From JAPPLG01 sp965199935 (GTDB lineage Bacteria > Bdellovibrionota > Bdellovibrionia > Bdellovibrionales > UBA1609), in NCBI GenBank assembly GCA_965199935.1, contig CBDATD010000002.1:310001-374000 (forward strand): DNA of 64,000 bases. The letters run 5' to 3'. The notes under the pieces are model-generated. The model had not been told where the DNA came from. It saw only the letters and a list, made by a program, of their open reading frames with translations, and did not search any database. Positions 23,114 to 33,900 of this stretch are shown piece after piece (within the stretch, counting starts at the first letter, position 1; each line of letters starts with the position of its first letter). Position numbers and translations under genes: made by a program.

Positions 23114-25192
23114 ATGTCTTCTCAAAGAAGTTCAGTGGTTATTGGCGGCAAAGAAATCACTATCGAAACGGGGCGTTTGGCCGGACAGGCGGACTCCTCT
23201 GTATTGGTGGCTTGTGGGGAGGACCTTGTTTTAACCACTGTTGTTTCCGCAATGGACCCTTCTGAACAGGACTTTTTTCCGCTCACCATAGAGTATCAGG
23301 AAAGGTTTTACTCCGCCGGCAGAATTCCAGGAGGTTTTTTTAAAAGGGAGGGAAGACCCTCACAGGAGTCTATTTTGTCCGCCCGTATGATCGACCGCCC
23401 TTTGAGGCCTTGTTTTCCAGAGGGTTACCGTTATGAAACACAGATCACAGCCACCGTTTTAAGCTGTAGCAACACTTTTCCTGTAGAAATTTTGGCAAGT
23501 TTGGGAGCCTCTTCAGCACTGCATATCAGCGACATTCCTTTCAACGGCCCTACTGCGGCTGTACAAGTTGTTCGAGTGAACGAGGAGTTTGTTTTAAATC
23601 CCTCTCCAGAGCTTATAGAAAAATCAGATATTAACTTGATACTGGCGGGAACAAAGGAAGGAATTTTGATGGTGGAGGGAGGAGCCGGCTTCGTCTCTGA
23701 AAAATGCATTTTATCAGCTTTAAAAAAGGGTCATGAGTCTGTTGTCTCGTTGATCCGTTTACAGGAAGAGTTGAGACAAAAAACAAACAACCGGCCCAAA
23801 AGGGAGTGGAAGGCTCCTGAGCAGGATGAAAACCTATTCAACGAAGTAGAAAAATTGTATTCTGACCGCATCTTTTCAGCTCTTACTGTACCGGCCAAAA
23901 AAGAACGCAGTCTTGCTTTGCGCCGTTTGAAAAAAGAAATAGACGAACATTTTAATCTTGAAGAAGAAAAACAAAAACTACTTTCTTTGTCTTTCGAAAA
24001 ACTGAAATACACTCTCTCTAGAAATCTCATCTTGCAAAAACAGAAAAGAATAGACGGACGCCGTTTGGATGAGATTCGGCCTATTGCCTGTCAAACTGGA
24101 ATCCTTCCCCGCGCTCATGGCTCCGGACTGTTTACTAGAGGAGAGACCCAGGTTTTATCCACTGTGACTTTGGGAACGGATGATGATTCACAAACGTTGG
24201 ATGCTCTATCAGGTTTGTCAAAAAAAAGATTCCTTCTGCATTACAACTTTCCTCCTTTTTGTGTCGGAGAAACTGGAAGAATGGGGGGGCAGAGCAGAAG
24301 GGAAATCGGGCATGGTTTTCTCGCAGAGAAAGCTTTAAAACCCGTCATTCCTGAAATAGAACAATTTCCATATACTGTTCGAGTGGTGAGTGAAGTCTTG
24401 GAATCCAATGGATCCAGCTCTATGGGGACTGTCTGCGCCGGTTCTTTAGCTTTGATGGATGCAGGTGTGCCTGTCAAAAAAGCCATTGCGGGCATTGCGA
24501 TGGGGCTCATTCAAGAAAAAGATGAAACAGCTATTTTATCTGATATTTTGGGAGATGAAGATCATTTGGGAGACATGGATTTTAAAGTGGCGGGTTCTGA
24601 AGAAGGTGTGAGTGCTGTACAAATGGATATTAAAATTGCAGGACTGAGTTTTGATATTATTGAAAAAGCGCTGGAGCAGGCTCGAAAGGGCAGACTGCAT
24701 ATTTTGTCATGCATGGATAAAGTTCTGTCAGAAAGCAGGAAGCAAATGTCTCCGTACGCCCCCCGCATTGAGACAATGAATATTCACCCAGATAAAATTC
24801 GTGATGTGATCGGTTCGGGAGGCAAGATGATTAACTCCATTATTCAAAAAACAGGGGTTAAAATTGATATTGAAGATAATGGTGTGATTAACCTGTCCTC
24901 CGTTGATTCAAATTCCATCCAACAGGCAAGAGAGATCATTGATAAAATTTGTGAAGATGTAGAGGTGGGAAAAACTTATGAAGGCGAGGTAAAAAAATTA
25001 GTGGAATTTGGAGCCTTTGTTGAAATTCTGCCTAACACCACAGGGCTTCTTCACATATCAGAAATTGTACATAGAAGAGTCCATAAGGTTTCAGATGTGT
25101 TGAAAGAAGGACAAATCGTAAAAGTCAAAGTCATGGATGCAAAAGGCGGGCGGATTCGATTGAGCATGAAGGTTTTAGACAAAAACAAATAA
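23114..25192 (+). CDS. pnp: Polynucleotide phosphorylase
   Basis: 3'-5' phosphorolytic exoribonuclease of 692 aa. Two RNase PH domains are separated by an alpha-helical domain; FFKREGRPSQESILSARMID and the second-domain GETQVLSTVTLGTDDD and SNGSSSMGTVCAGSLALMDAGVP segments are typical. A KH domain (IRDVIGSGGKMINSII) and an S1 domain (GKTYEGEVKKLVEFGAFVEI) end the protein. AAGGAG precedes the ATG. Last gene of the rpsO-pnp pair; convergent with the Omp85 gene about 40 bases away. Confidence 0.97.
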   Translation: MSSQRSSVVIGGKEITIETGRLAGQADSSVLVACGEDLVLTTVVSAMDPSEQDFFPLTIEYQERFYSAGRIPGGFFKREGRPSQESILSARMIDRPLRPCFPEGYRYETQITATVLSCSNTFPVEILASLGASSALHISDIPFNGPTAAVQVVRVNEEFVLNPSPELIEKSDINLILAGTKEGILMVEGGAGFVSEKCILSALKKGHESVVSLIRLQEELRQKTNNRPKREWKAPEQDENLFNEVEKLYSDRIFSALTVPAKKERSLALRRLKKEIDEHFNLEEEKQKLLSLSFEKLKYTLSRNLILQKQKRIDGRRLDEIRPIACQTGILPRAHGSGLFTRGETQVLSTVTLGTDDDSQTLDALSGLSKKRFLLHYNFPPFCVGETGRMGGQSRREIGHGFLAEKALKPVIPEIEQFPYTVRVVSEVLESNGSSSMGTVCAGSLALMDAGVPVKKAIAGIAMGLIQEKDETAILSDILGDEDHLGDMDFKVAGSEEGVSAVQMDIKIAGLSFDIIEKALEQARKGRLHILSCMDKVLSESRKQMSPYAPRIETMNIHPDKIRDVIGSGGKMINSIIQKTGVKIDIEDNGVINLSSVDSNSIQQAREIIDKICEDVEVGKTYEGEVKKLVEFGAFVEILPNTTGLLHISEIVHRRVHKVSDVLKEGQIVKVKVMDAKGGRIRLSMKVLDKNK

Positions 25193-25230
25193 AATCTTCT
25201 CAAAAAGTCAAGAGAGATCATTTTGAAGAG

Positions 25231-27732
25231 CTAGAAGAAGCCAATGGAGAAGTCTGTATGAATGGTGTGAATGGGCCTGCCTTCCCCGTCTTTAGGATGA
25301 GCATTGGGGTCCAGGCGGTACCCCACATTGATGACTGCAGGAATTCCCAAAGGAGTGAGGCCGTAAAGACCCACACCTGCCGAATGCCCATAATAAGTTT
25401 CTATTTTTGTTTTCCTTAGAAAAACGAGTCCTCCATCGTAAAACAATGTGAATCCCAGCCTGCGGTCCATAGGAATCCTCACCTCATTTTTGACTAAAAC
25501 ATATGCAGAAGAGTAAGACTTATTTTCAACAGCATTTTCAATAGGAAAGTCATTTACGCTAGGCACTCTCTGTGCAGAATCCCCCATATATTCTCCGTTA
25601 TAGCCGCGCAGAGAACCGGCCCCTCCTAATATAAATAAGCGGTCCACCGGCACCTGCCCTGAGTTTATCCTATACACAACACCTCCATTTATAGATTGAG
25701 CAAAAATAGTATTTGTAGTGAAAATAGGGGAGTAGTAGGTGTGTCGTATTTCTGTTCTTATAAAATGAATATCTTCGTGGGCTCCAATATACGGGCTGGA
25801 ATAATCAATAGTGGATTCTAGTTGAAATCCTTTTTTTGGAAAAAATCTATTGTCCCTTCGATCCACTCTCACTTCCAGCCCTGTTTCCGCAACAATAGTC
25901 TGTTCTTCAAAGTTAAATGTCATAGCGCTATGAGTTTTATCCCGGTGTAAAAGAAAGCGTTGAGTGTGTGAACTTCTTAAATCGACTTCCCAAATTTTGA
26001 AATTTAACAAAGTGTTTAAATCAAATTTTCTCTCTAAATTAAAACTGAATTTGTGAGATTTCAACCATTCTGCTTTTTCCGAACTGTCTAAATAAGACAT
26101 TTCCGTATTTTCTGAAGAAGGAATTTTTACAAAAGAAAAAATACTATTGGCGTAAGAATAACTCATTTGTCCGCTCCATCGAGACCCCAAAATATAATAT
26201 CTTTTATAACTGCCGGACAGCGAGTAGGGCAGGTATTGTCCAATAGATTGTGTTAAAATTTTCCATTGATTGGAAGGCAGGCTGAATATATTTTTGAAAA
26301 GCCGATAATTGGGTTGTGTGGATATACTCAACAACGACTGGCTGTTATTGTTGTTGAATATGTTTTTTGTATTGAGTTCAGCAAAAACCCTCCCGGATAA
26401 TGTATGTTCTGTGTTGGCTCCCAGTTTAAATCGAAGAGAATTAAATTTATTCTCTTGCACAGAAATGGCGATGGAATCTTCTGAACTGGGTCGAATATTC
26501 ACTCGAGTGAAAAGCCCTAAATCTTCTATAAAATCCATGGACTGCCTGATTTTTCTGTAAGTTAGAATATCATCCTCTTTCAAAGAGGATGCATGAATAA
26601 TAAAATCAGAACTGATTTTTTGATTTCCTTTTACCTTTATATTTTTAGCATAAACCTTTTGACCTTCCGAGATATAAATGGTGATTACGGCAGATTTTTC
26701 AGATCTTAAAATTTTAACAAGATTTTTTTCATCAATTTCGGCTTTCAAAAATCCTTTTTCAAAATACTTTTGTATCACTTTTCTCACATTTTCTTCTAGT
26801 TTAGGAATATCCAGACGATCTCCTGGTTTGAGTCCTATAATATTTTGAATATTTTTTCTGCTCAATTGTCTGTTTCCCTTGATTTCAATTTTTTTTATTG
26901 CAAGGGGGGTTTGTTCGTTGAGAATCACTTCGATAAACACTTTATTTTTTTTGTAAAAAATATTTTTATGGTAAACGACTGCATTATAAAACCCCCTTTT
27001 CCTTAAGTGAATTACGACTTTTTTCAAGGCGGACTCAAAATCCTTCTCTACATAGTAGTTGGATCTCAGAGAATCAGAGGCGTAGGTTTTAAATAAATTC
27101 AAATACCGTCCGCTGTTTTTGTCAGTAATGCCGGATATTTTCAAATCTTGTATTACAAACAGCCGGCCTTCTTTCACGTTGATTCTCAAATAGTGTACAT
27201 ATTTCGAACTTTTAGTCAGAGAAAGTTTCAATTGAACTGAATTGAAGGCTGAAGATTTATAATATTCTATAATTCTATTCTGTATAATATCTGTAAAGTG
27301 CGGGTGATTGAGCAGGCTTTCTTTGTTGATTATCTTATACAAAGTTGATGTTCGCACCTGCTCATTGCCTCTTATGATAATGCGGTATTGAATAGGATGG
27401 GTGATTTTATAGCTTAAAACAGAGCTGTGGTTTTTCAATATTTTTATGACAGGCCCTTCAAGCACTGCCTGCAGATATTTCCTGTCGAGCAGATAATCAA
27501 CCGCTTTTGATCGAATGTCGTTGATCGTCTCTTGGGAGGAAGCTCTTCCTCGATAGAACCGAAGGAATGTTTCCAAATTATTTTTTAATTCTTTGTTTTG
27601 AGTTTCAATGCGGATGTTTTCTATTTTAATCAGCTGTTGAACGGCGGCCTCCCCCTGTGCTGAGAAACCCATTAAACTGGAGAGAACCACCCATTTGAAA
27701 GGATTTGTTTTTTTATCCATCCTGTTCTTCAT
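25231..27732 (-). CDS. bamA: BamA-type Omp85 outer-membrane assembly protein
   Basis: An 833-residue Omp85 protein: a signal sequence, about 420 residues of POTRA-like repeats (several begin with IKKIEIKGNRQLS- or AKNIKVKGNQKIS-type strands), then a 16-stranded-barrel-like C-terminal half. The lid-lock motif GSLRGYNGEYMG corresponds to the conserved (V/L)RG(F/Y) motif of BamA/TamA. It ends in FSIGFF, a typical terminal beta-signal with final Phe. Two ATGs (27732, 27720) are possible; AAGGAG is just before the first. BamA rather than TamA is favoured by the apparent POTRA number, not proven. Monocistronic and leftward. Confidence 0.85.
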   Translation of the reverse strand: MKNRMDKKTNPFKWVVLSSLMGFSAQGEAAVQQLIKIENIRIETQNKELKNNLETFLRFYRGRASSQETINDIRSKAVDYLLDRKYLQAVLEGPVIKILKNHSSVLSYKITHPIQYRIIIRGNEQVRTSTLYKIINKESLLNHPHFTDIIQNRIIEYYKSSAFNSVQLKLSLTKSSKYVHYLRINVKEGRLFVIQDLKISGITDKNSGRYLNLFKTYASDSLRSNYYVEKDFESALKKVVIHLRKRGFYNAVVYHKNIFYKKNKVFIEVILNEQTPLAIKKIEIKGNRQLSRKNIQNIIGLKPGDRLDIPKLEENVRKVIQKYFEKGFLKAEIDEKNLVKILRSEKSAVITIYISEGQKVYAKNIKVKGNQKISSDFIIHASSLKEDDILTYRKIRQSMDFIEDLGLFTRVNIRPSSEDSIAISVQENKFNSLRFKLGANTEHTLSGRVFAELNTKNIFNNNNSQSLLSISTQPNYRLFKNIFSLPSNQWKILTQSIGQYLPYSLSGSYKRYYILGSRWSGQMSYSYANSIFSFVKIPSSENTEMSYLDSSEKAEWLKSHKFSFNLERKFDLNTLLNFKIWEVDLRSSHTQRFLLHRDKTHSAMTFNFEEQTIVAETGLEVRVDRRDNRFFPKKGFQLESTIDYSSPYIGAHEDIHFIRTEIRHTYYSPIFTTNTIFAQSINGGVVYRINSGQVPVDRLFILGGAGSLRGYNGEYMGDSAQRVPSVNDFPIENAVENKSYSSAYVLVKNEVRIPMDRRLGFTLFYDGGLVFLRKTKIETYYGHSAGVGLYGLTPLGIPAVINVGYRLDPNAHPKDGEGRPIHTIHTDFSIGFF

Positions 27733-27784
27733 ACTCCTTATTATATTGGTAAAATAGGATATTTATAAGTTATTTTAAGAAAGA

Positions 27785-28945
27785 TTATAAAGCCAGCTCT
27801 TTAGTAATGTTTTTTTCTAAAGCTTCCACAGTGCCGCCGCCAATTTCCAACAGTTTGGCATCTCTCCAAAGCCTCTCCACAACATACTCACCAACATAAC
27901 CGTAAGCTCCAAGCACCTGTATGGCTCGATCCGCAATTTGTTTTCCCATTTGTGAGGCAGATAATTTTACAGCGTCTGAATTTAATCTTTGTTGAGCGTT
28001 TTCAAAGGAAGACTGAAGAGCAGTTAAATACACATAAGACCTGCAGGCGCTGAGTTCTGCATAGCTGTTTGCCAGGTATTTTTGAATTTGTCCAAAATGA
28101 CGGATGGGTTTTCCGAACGCCTGCCTCTCTTCAGCATATTTATTCATTTCATCAAAAGCTCTCCTGCCGATTCCTAAACTCATAGAGGCTAAAGCAAGTC
28201 TTTCTATTTCCAGGTTTTTCATCATAGGGTAGAGGGCCTTTCCCTCCCCCCCAATTAAATGTGAAGAGGGAACTCTGCAATTATCAAAAATCAACTCAGC
28301 AGTATTGGAAGCCCGCATACCCGTTTTTCCTTTGATGTGCTGGCCGGCTGAAAATCCAGGAAATCCTTTTTCCACTAAAAATAAACTGATATTTTTGCTG
28401 TCTTTCTGCCGGGTATAGACCAGGCAGGCATCGACCAGCCGGCCGTCATCAGAAAGTATTCCATTGGTGATCCACATTTTTCTTCCGTTGAGAATATAAC
28501 TGTTTCCGTCTTTGTGGAAAGTAGTACTCATAGACAATACATCTGTGCCGGCGCTGGGTTCGGACATAGCCATTGCCCCCACCCATTCTCCTGAAGATAA
28601 CTTCGGCAGCCACATTTTTTTTTGTGTCGGAGAGGCATTTTGGCTGATGTTGTGAACACACAAAACAGCATGAGCTAAATAAGCCAGACAAAACCCAGGA
28701 TCTGAATAGCTCAATTCTTCATGGGCGATCACAGCGGACAAAGCGTCCATGCCCATACCATTTTCTTTAGAGGTCAGAGCTAACAAACCTAAAGGGCCTA
28801 ATTTTTTAAACAAAGGCAAGTTGAAAGACTCTTTTTGATCAAACTCCAAAGCCTGCGGCTCCACTTCTTGCTGCACAAACCCTTTTATGCTTTTTCTCAG
28901 TAGATGATGTTCAGAGCTGGGGTTGAATAGATCAAAGTTTTTCAT
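27785..28945 (-). CDS. ivd: Isovaleryl-CoA dehydrogenase-type acyl-CoA dehydrogenase
   Basis: FAD-dependent acyl-CoA dehydrogenase, 386 aa. Start set at ATG 28945, with AGGGG eight bases upstream; the longer ORF to 29050 has no start signal. Motifs: MAMSEPSAGTDVLSM, KMWITNG, TGMRASNTAELIFDNCRVP and GAYGYVGEYVVERLWRDAK. The usual C-terminal catalytic Glu position (YEGT in medium-chain enzymes) reads GGGT. A Glu instead occurs in LEIERLALA at residue 248, the position used by isovaleryl-CoA dehydrogenases (LERL). This supports the third step of leucine breakdown, after leucine dehydrogenase and the branched-chain E1. A related isobutyryl or 2-methylbutyryl specificity is possible. Confidence 0.8.
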   Translation of the reverse strand: MKNFDLFNPSSEHHLLRKSIKGFVQQEVEPQALEFDQKESFNLPLFKKLGPLGLLALTSKENGMGMDALSAVIAHEELSYSDPGFCLAYLAHAVLCVHNISQNASPTQKKMWLPKLSSGEWVGAMAMSEPSAGTDVLSMSTTFHKDGNSYILNGRKMWITNGILSDDGRLVDACLVYTRQKDSKNISLFLVEKGFPGFSAGQHIKGKTGMRASNTAELIFDNCRVPSSHLIGGEGKALYPMMKNLEIERLALASMSLGIGRRAFDEMNKYAEERQAFGKPIRHFGQIQKYLANSYAELSACRSYVYLTALQSSFENAQQRLNSDAVKLSASQMGKQIADRAIQVLGAYGYVGEYVVERLWRDAKLLEIGGGTVEALEKNITKELAL

Positions 28946-29094
28946 AGTTTTTCCCCTGCCCGGGTCTGTTGGTTGAAAGACAGCCTTTTGTATAGATCCC
29001 CGCAGACTGCAAAATCTCATATTTCTTGAGGAAAACAAAGTGCTTTTCAAAGAAACATTTTTTTGATAGAATTTCAGAGTCCAGTGAGGTTAAA

Positions 29095-29412
29095 GTGATT
29101 TCTGTTTCAGATCAAGCGGCCCAACAAATCCAACATCTGCAAAAGAAAGAAAAGCCTTCTTTTTTGCGTATTGCTGTCAAAGAAGGGGGCTGTTCCGGCT
29201 TTTCTTATCAGCTGGAATTTGACCCTCATAAGGGGGATCAGGACCGCGTTGTAGAATCAAAAGGGGTTAAAATAATCGTGGACTCCAAGAGCCTTCTGTA
29301 TTTAATGGGTATGGTTTTGGATTTTGACGGAGGGCTTAATGGAAAAGGCTTCACCTTTTCCAATCCCAATGCTAAAAAATCATGTGGTTGCGGATTCTCT
29401 TTTGGTGTGTAA
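29095..29412 (+). CDS. erpA: A-type Fe-S carrier (ErpA/IscA/HesB family)
   Basis: Iron-sulfur cluster carrier of 105 aa. Start chosen at GTG 29095 (VISVSDQAA), which matches the usual N-terminus; upstream in-frame codons lack a site. The three cluster ligands are present: C33 in GGCSGFSY, then C97 and C99 in SCGCGFSF. It probably hands clusters to client enzymes. Divergent from the acyl-CoA dehydrogenase and 12 bases ahead of guaA. ErpA versus IscA or SufA cannot be decided without isc or suf neighbours. Confidence 0.88.
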   Translation: MISVSDQAAQQIQHLQKKEKPSFLRIAVKEGGCSGFSYQLEFDPHKGDQDRVVESKGVKIIVDSKSLLYLMGMVLDFDGGLNGKGFTFSNPNAKKSCGCGFSFGV

Positions 29413-29424
29413 TATACACATTTA

Positions 29425-30930
29425 ATGAAAAGAAAATTTGTTATTCTAGACTTTGGTTCTCAGTACACCTGGCTGTTGGCCCGGCGGTTCCGGGAAATGG
29501 GGTACTACTCTGAAGTTCAGAACTATCAAGCTCCTATCCTTGACAATCCCTGCGGGATCATTCTCAGCGGAGGTCCTTATTCCGTTTTTGAGAAAAACGC
29601 TCCTTATCGTTCTGTTAAAGAGTTGATTAAAACGGCGCCCTGTTTAGGTGTTTGTTATGGAATGCAGTTGATTTGCCATCAAATGGGAGGGCAGGTGCGG
29701 TCTTCTTCCGAAGGAGTTTATGGAAAAACAAAAATCAAGTGGAAGGAGAGTTTAATCCACAATATGTCTGAACAATTTGTGTGGATGAGCCACGGGGACA
29801 TCGTGGAAAAAGCGCCTCCGGGCATGAAACTTCTTGCTGAAAATGAAAACAAACCCGCGGCCTATAAAGATGAATCAAATAGAATTTTAACTTTTCAATT
29901 TCACCCCGAAGTTCATCACACAGAAAAGGGCCGGGATTTACTTAAGTATTTTGCTCAAAATATATGCCAGGCTGAAGAGGGGTTGTGGAATGAGGACTCT
30001 ATGTTTCAGGACATCAAAGAGTCTATTCAAAAAATGAGTCCGGGCAGAGTGTTGTGTGCGTTAAGCGGAGGGGTGGACTCCACAGTGACAGCAGTGCTGA
30101 TCACAAAAATACTGGGAGCTGAAAATGTACAATGTCTTTTTGTGGATACAGGGTTGTTGAGAAAAAATGAATTTCATGAAGTGCTGGAGAGCTATCACAG
30201 CATGAAATTAAATGTGCAAGGGGTCTCCAGCGGAGGTCTTTTTCTAAAAAATCTAAAAGGAGTGAAAGACCCCGAAGAAAAAAGAAAAATTATCGGCCGC
30301 ACCTTTATTGATGTTTTCAAACAGCATAAAGATTCTGATATTGAATGTCTCGCGCAAGGCACCCTTTATCCGGATGTTATTGAAAGTTTTTCTCCTCATA
30401 ATCCCAGCGCCTCTATCAAGTCGCACCACAATGTAGGGGGGCTTCCCAAACAGTTAGGACTGAAACTCGTAGAACCTTTAAAAAATCTTTTTAAAGATGA
30501 GGTCAGGTCTTTAGGAAAAAAATTAGGTATTCCTGATAATATGTTGAAAAGACATCCTTTTCCCGGCCCTGGTCTAGCGATACGCATCTTGGGGGAAGTC
30601 GATCAAGCCAGTCTTGATTTACTTAGGAAAGCAGACCATATTTTCACGTCTGAACTCAAAAGCTCCGGCCTGTATGACAAAATATGGCAGTCATTGGCAG
30701 TTCTTCTTCCCTGCCGCTCCGTAGGAGTGCAGGGCGACTTTAGAACTTTTGAAAAAACTTTAGCTTTGAGGGCTGTGGTTTCTACAGATGGAATGACAGC
30801 TCATTGGTATCCCTTCGACCCTTCTTTTCTAGAACAGGTTTCTAATAAAATAACGAATCAAGTGCGCGGCATCAACCGTGTGGTTTATGACATAACGTCA
30901 AAACCTCCATCGACTATTGAATGGGAGTAA
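29425..30930 (+). CDS. guaA: GMP synthase (glutamine-hydrolysing)
   Basis: Converts XMP to GMP using glutamine and ATP. The N-terminal class I amidotransferase domain shows ILDFGSQYT, the nucleophile Cys in GVCYGMQLI and the FHPEVHHT His/Glu pair. The ATP pyrophosphatase domain has LSGGVDSTV. The C-terminal dimerisation domain contains RHPFPGPGLAIRILGE and ends SKPPSTIEWE as in the family. Length 501 aa. Followed after three bases by dnaE. Confidence 0.97.
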   Translation: MKRKFVILDFGSQYTWLLARRFREMGYYSEVQNYQAPILDNPCGIILSGGPYSVFEKNAPYRSVKELIKTAPCLGVCYGMQLICHQMGGQVRSSSEGVYGKTKIKWKESLIHNMSEQFVWMSHGDIVEKAPPGMKLLAENENKPAAYKDESNRILTFQFHPEVHHTEKGRDLLKYFAQNICQAEEGLWNEDSMFQDIKESIQKMSPGRVLCALSGGVDSTVTAVLITKILGAENVQCLFVDTGLLRKNEFHEVLESYHSMKLNVQGVSSGGLFLKNLKGVKDPEEKRKIIGRTFIDVFKQHKDSDIECLAQGTLYPDVIESFSPHNPSASIKSHHNVGGLPKQLGLKLVEPLKNLFKDEVRSLGKKLGIPDNMLKRHPFPGPGLAIRILGEVDQASLDLLRKADHIFTSELKSSGLYDKIWQSLAVLLPCRSVGVQGDFRTFEKTLALRAVVSTDGMTAHWYPFDPSFLEQVSNKITNQVRGINRVVYDITSKPPSTIEWE

Positions 30931-30933
30931 AGT

Positions 30934-33900
30934 TTGTCATTCGTTCACCTTCATGTGCATTCTCAGTATTCACTGTTGTTGGCCTCTTCTAAAATTGAAG
31001 ATTTGGTGAAGAAATGTGTTGAGTATAAAATGCCGGCCCTGGCCCTTACAGATTATGGAAATTTATTTGGGGCTTTGGAGCTTTACTTTCAATGCAAAGA
31101 AAAGGGCATCAAGCCTATTATTGGATCTGAGGTCTATCTTGCCAAAGATAGATTGGAAAAAAAGCAAAAATCAGACCTCACAAGTTTAGTTCTTTTAGCT
31201 CAAAATAATGAAGGATATAAAAATTTATGCCATATCAGTACATTAGGGTATCAAGAGGGGTTTTATTATATTCCTAGAGTGGATGATTCTGTTCTTCAAA
31301 AGCATTCTCAGGGGCTGATCGCCTTAACGGGTGGTGAAATTAGCCAGATTTTTAAAATGTATAGAGATTATGGAAGTGATAAAGCTTTGGAGAGAATCAA
31401 AAATCTGAAAAACATTTTTCAAGATCGGCTTTATTTAGAATACACGAAAACCAATCCTGATGATTTTAATCAATTTTTAAAATCGGCTTCTGACACTCTG
31501 TCTCTCCCTCTAACATCAGCCAACGATGTTCATTACACAGAACAAAAAGATTACATTGTTCAAGAGGTTTTAAGATGTATTGGGAAAAAATGAAATTTTA
31601 GAAAACAAACAAAGAAAAAGTGAAAAATACTTTAAATCTCCTGAACAAATGAAGGAGCTTTTTCAAGACGAAGACGCCTCCATTGTGCAAAACACGCTGG
31701 AGATTGCAGATCGATGTCATCTGGAATTTCAACTCAAGGACAAAAAAGGCCGGCCTATTTATCATTTGCCGGTTCCTGTTTTAGAAAAGAGAAAAAACCT
31801 TAAAATGGAGTTGAAATATTTAGCAGAGAGCGGCCTCAAAAGAAAACTAAAAAACACTCATGATTTAGAAAAATATCAAACTCGTCTGCAGGAGGAGTTA
31901 GGAATTATTGATTCTATGGGTTTCACCGGATATTTTTTGATTGTTCATGAATTTGTTCATTGGGCGAAGAAAGAGGGCATCCCTGTAGGGCCTGGCAGAG
32001 GCTCCGGTGCTTCATCTTTAACGGCTTACAGTCTAGGAATTACTGATTTAGATCCTATGCCTCAAAACCTTCTCTTTGAAAGATTTTTAAACCCTGAAAG
32101 AATCAGTATGCCTGATTTTGATATTGATTTTTGTCAAGAGAATAGAAATCGAGTGATCCAGCACGTACAAGACACTTATGGAAAGGATTTTGTGGCTCAA
32201 GTAATGACTTTTGGACGTCTGCAGGCTCGTGCGGCTGTAAGGGATGTCGGACGTGTTTTATCTATGCCCTATACGGATGTGGACTCTATCGCTAAACTCA
32301 TACCGGATCAGCTGGGAATCACTCTTCGAGAAGCTTTGAATCAAAACCCTGCTCTTAAGGAATTGACAGAAACAGATTCACAAATTGCCGCACTCATAGA
32401 TTTGGCTCAAAGAATTGAGGGACTGGTCCGCCATGTCAGTATTCATGCGGCAGGGGTCATTATTGCAGATCAGCCTGTTTTACATTACGCCCCTTTGTAC
32501 AAGGGGGCTGAGGATGAAAATGTGATCCAATTTGACTTGAAGTACGCAAAGAAAATCGGTTTGGTCAAATTTGATTTTTTAGGTTTGAAAACTCTTACGC
32601 ACATCCAAAGAGCTTTTCTTTTAATTGAAAAAAATCAAAAAAGAAAATCAGCGCGCAAGACATCTCCCTTTCAGATGAAGGGATTTATGACATTATGAGC
32701 CAGGGGGACACCTTAGGTATTTTTCAGTTTGAGGGGAAGGGGATTACAGATCTTATTCGTAAAGCGCAGCCTGTTTGTTTTGAAGATATTATTGCTATCA
32801 ATGCTCTTTTTCGACCCGGTCCGATGGATATGATTCCCACTTACCTTGAAAGACGTAAATCAAAAACAGCCAAATATATTTTTCCTGAGCTGGAACCTAT
32901 TTTAAAAGAAACACATGGTGTTGTTGTTTATCAGGAACAAGTTCTTTTGATTTCTGCAATGATTGCAGGCTACAGCTATGCGGAGGCGGATGTTTTAAGA
33001 AGAGCTATGGGGGAGAAAATTCCATCTGAAATGAGAAAGCAAAAGACGAGATTTTTATCCGGCGCTCAAAAGAAAAATTATGATTTAAAGAAAACTGAGA
33101 AATTATTTGATACTGTCGCTGAATTTGCAAAATACGGCTTCAATAAAGCTCATGCCGCAGCCTACTGTGTTTTAGCCGCACAGACAGCTTGGTTGAAACA
33201 TTATTATCCTGTGGAATTTTTTGCGGCTCTTTTGACGACAGAAATGGGAGATGCGGCTAAAGTCACCAAGTATATTCAAAACGCCCGAGTGCGGGGGATT
33301 CATCTGCGGCCTCCTCATGTAAATTATTCTGAATATGAATTTTCTGTTCAAAATAAAGACATTTATTTTGCATTAGGGGCCATTAAAGGAGTGGGGAGCA
33401 TCGCCGTTCATCATATTGTCTCAATCCGAAAAAAAAGAGGTCCATTCAAATCTTTCGATCATTTTTTAGAATCTATAGATTCTAAGAAGGTGAATAAAAA
33501 AACTATAGATTCTTTGGTGAAAGCAGGGGGGTTCGACGGCTTGGGGTACGAGAGGTTTGAAATTTCTTCAAATTTTAAACTTCTCATTGAAAAATCCGAA
33601 AAAAAGAAACAAGATATTTTAACAGGACAGTCGGATTTGTTTTCCTTATTGGATAAAAGTGAATCTGTTTTTTTAAATACTGTAAAAAAATGGAGCCATT
33701 TGGAAAAATTAAATTATGAAAAAAAAGTAATTGGTTTTTATCTGAGCGAGCATCCTTTAGATTATTTTAAACCTTATTTAAAATCTTATCCCTCGGAAAA
33801 TATACAAAGCATTATGGATCAACCGGTGGAGAAGATAAGAGTTTGGGGTATTGTTGAAAATTTAAGAGAAGTGAGAACCCGGAAAGGAACTGTGATGGGG

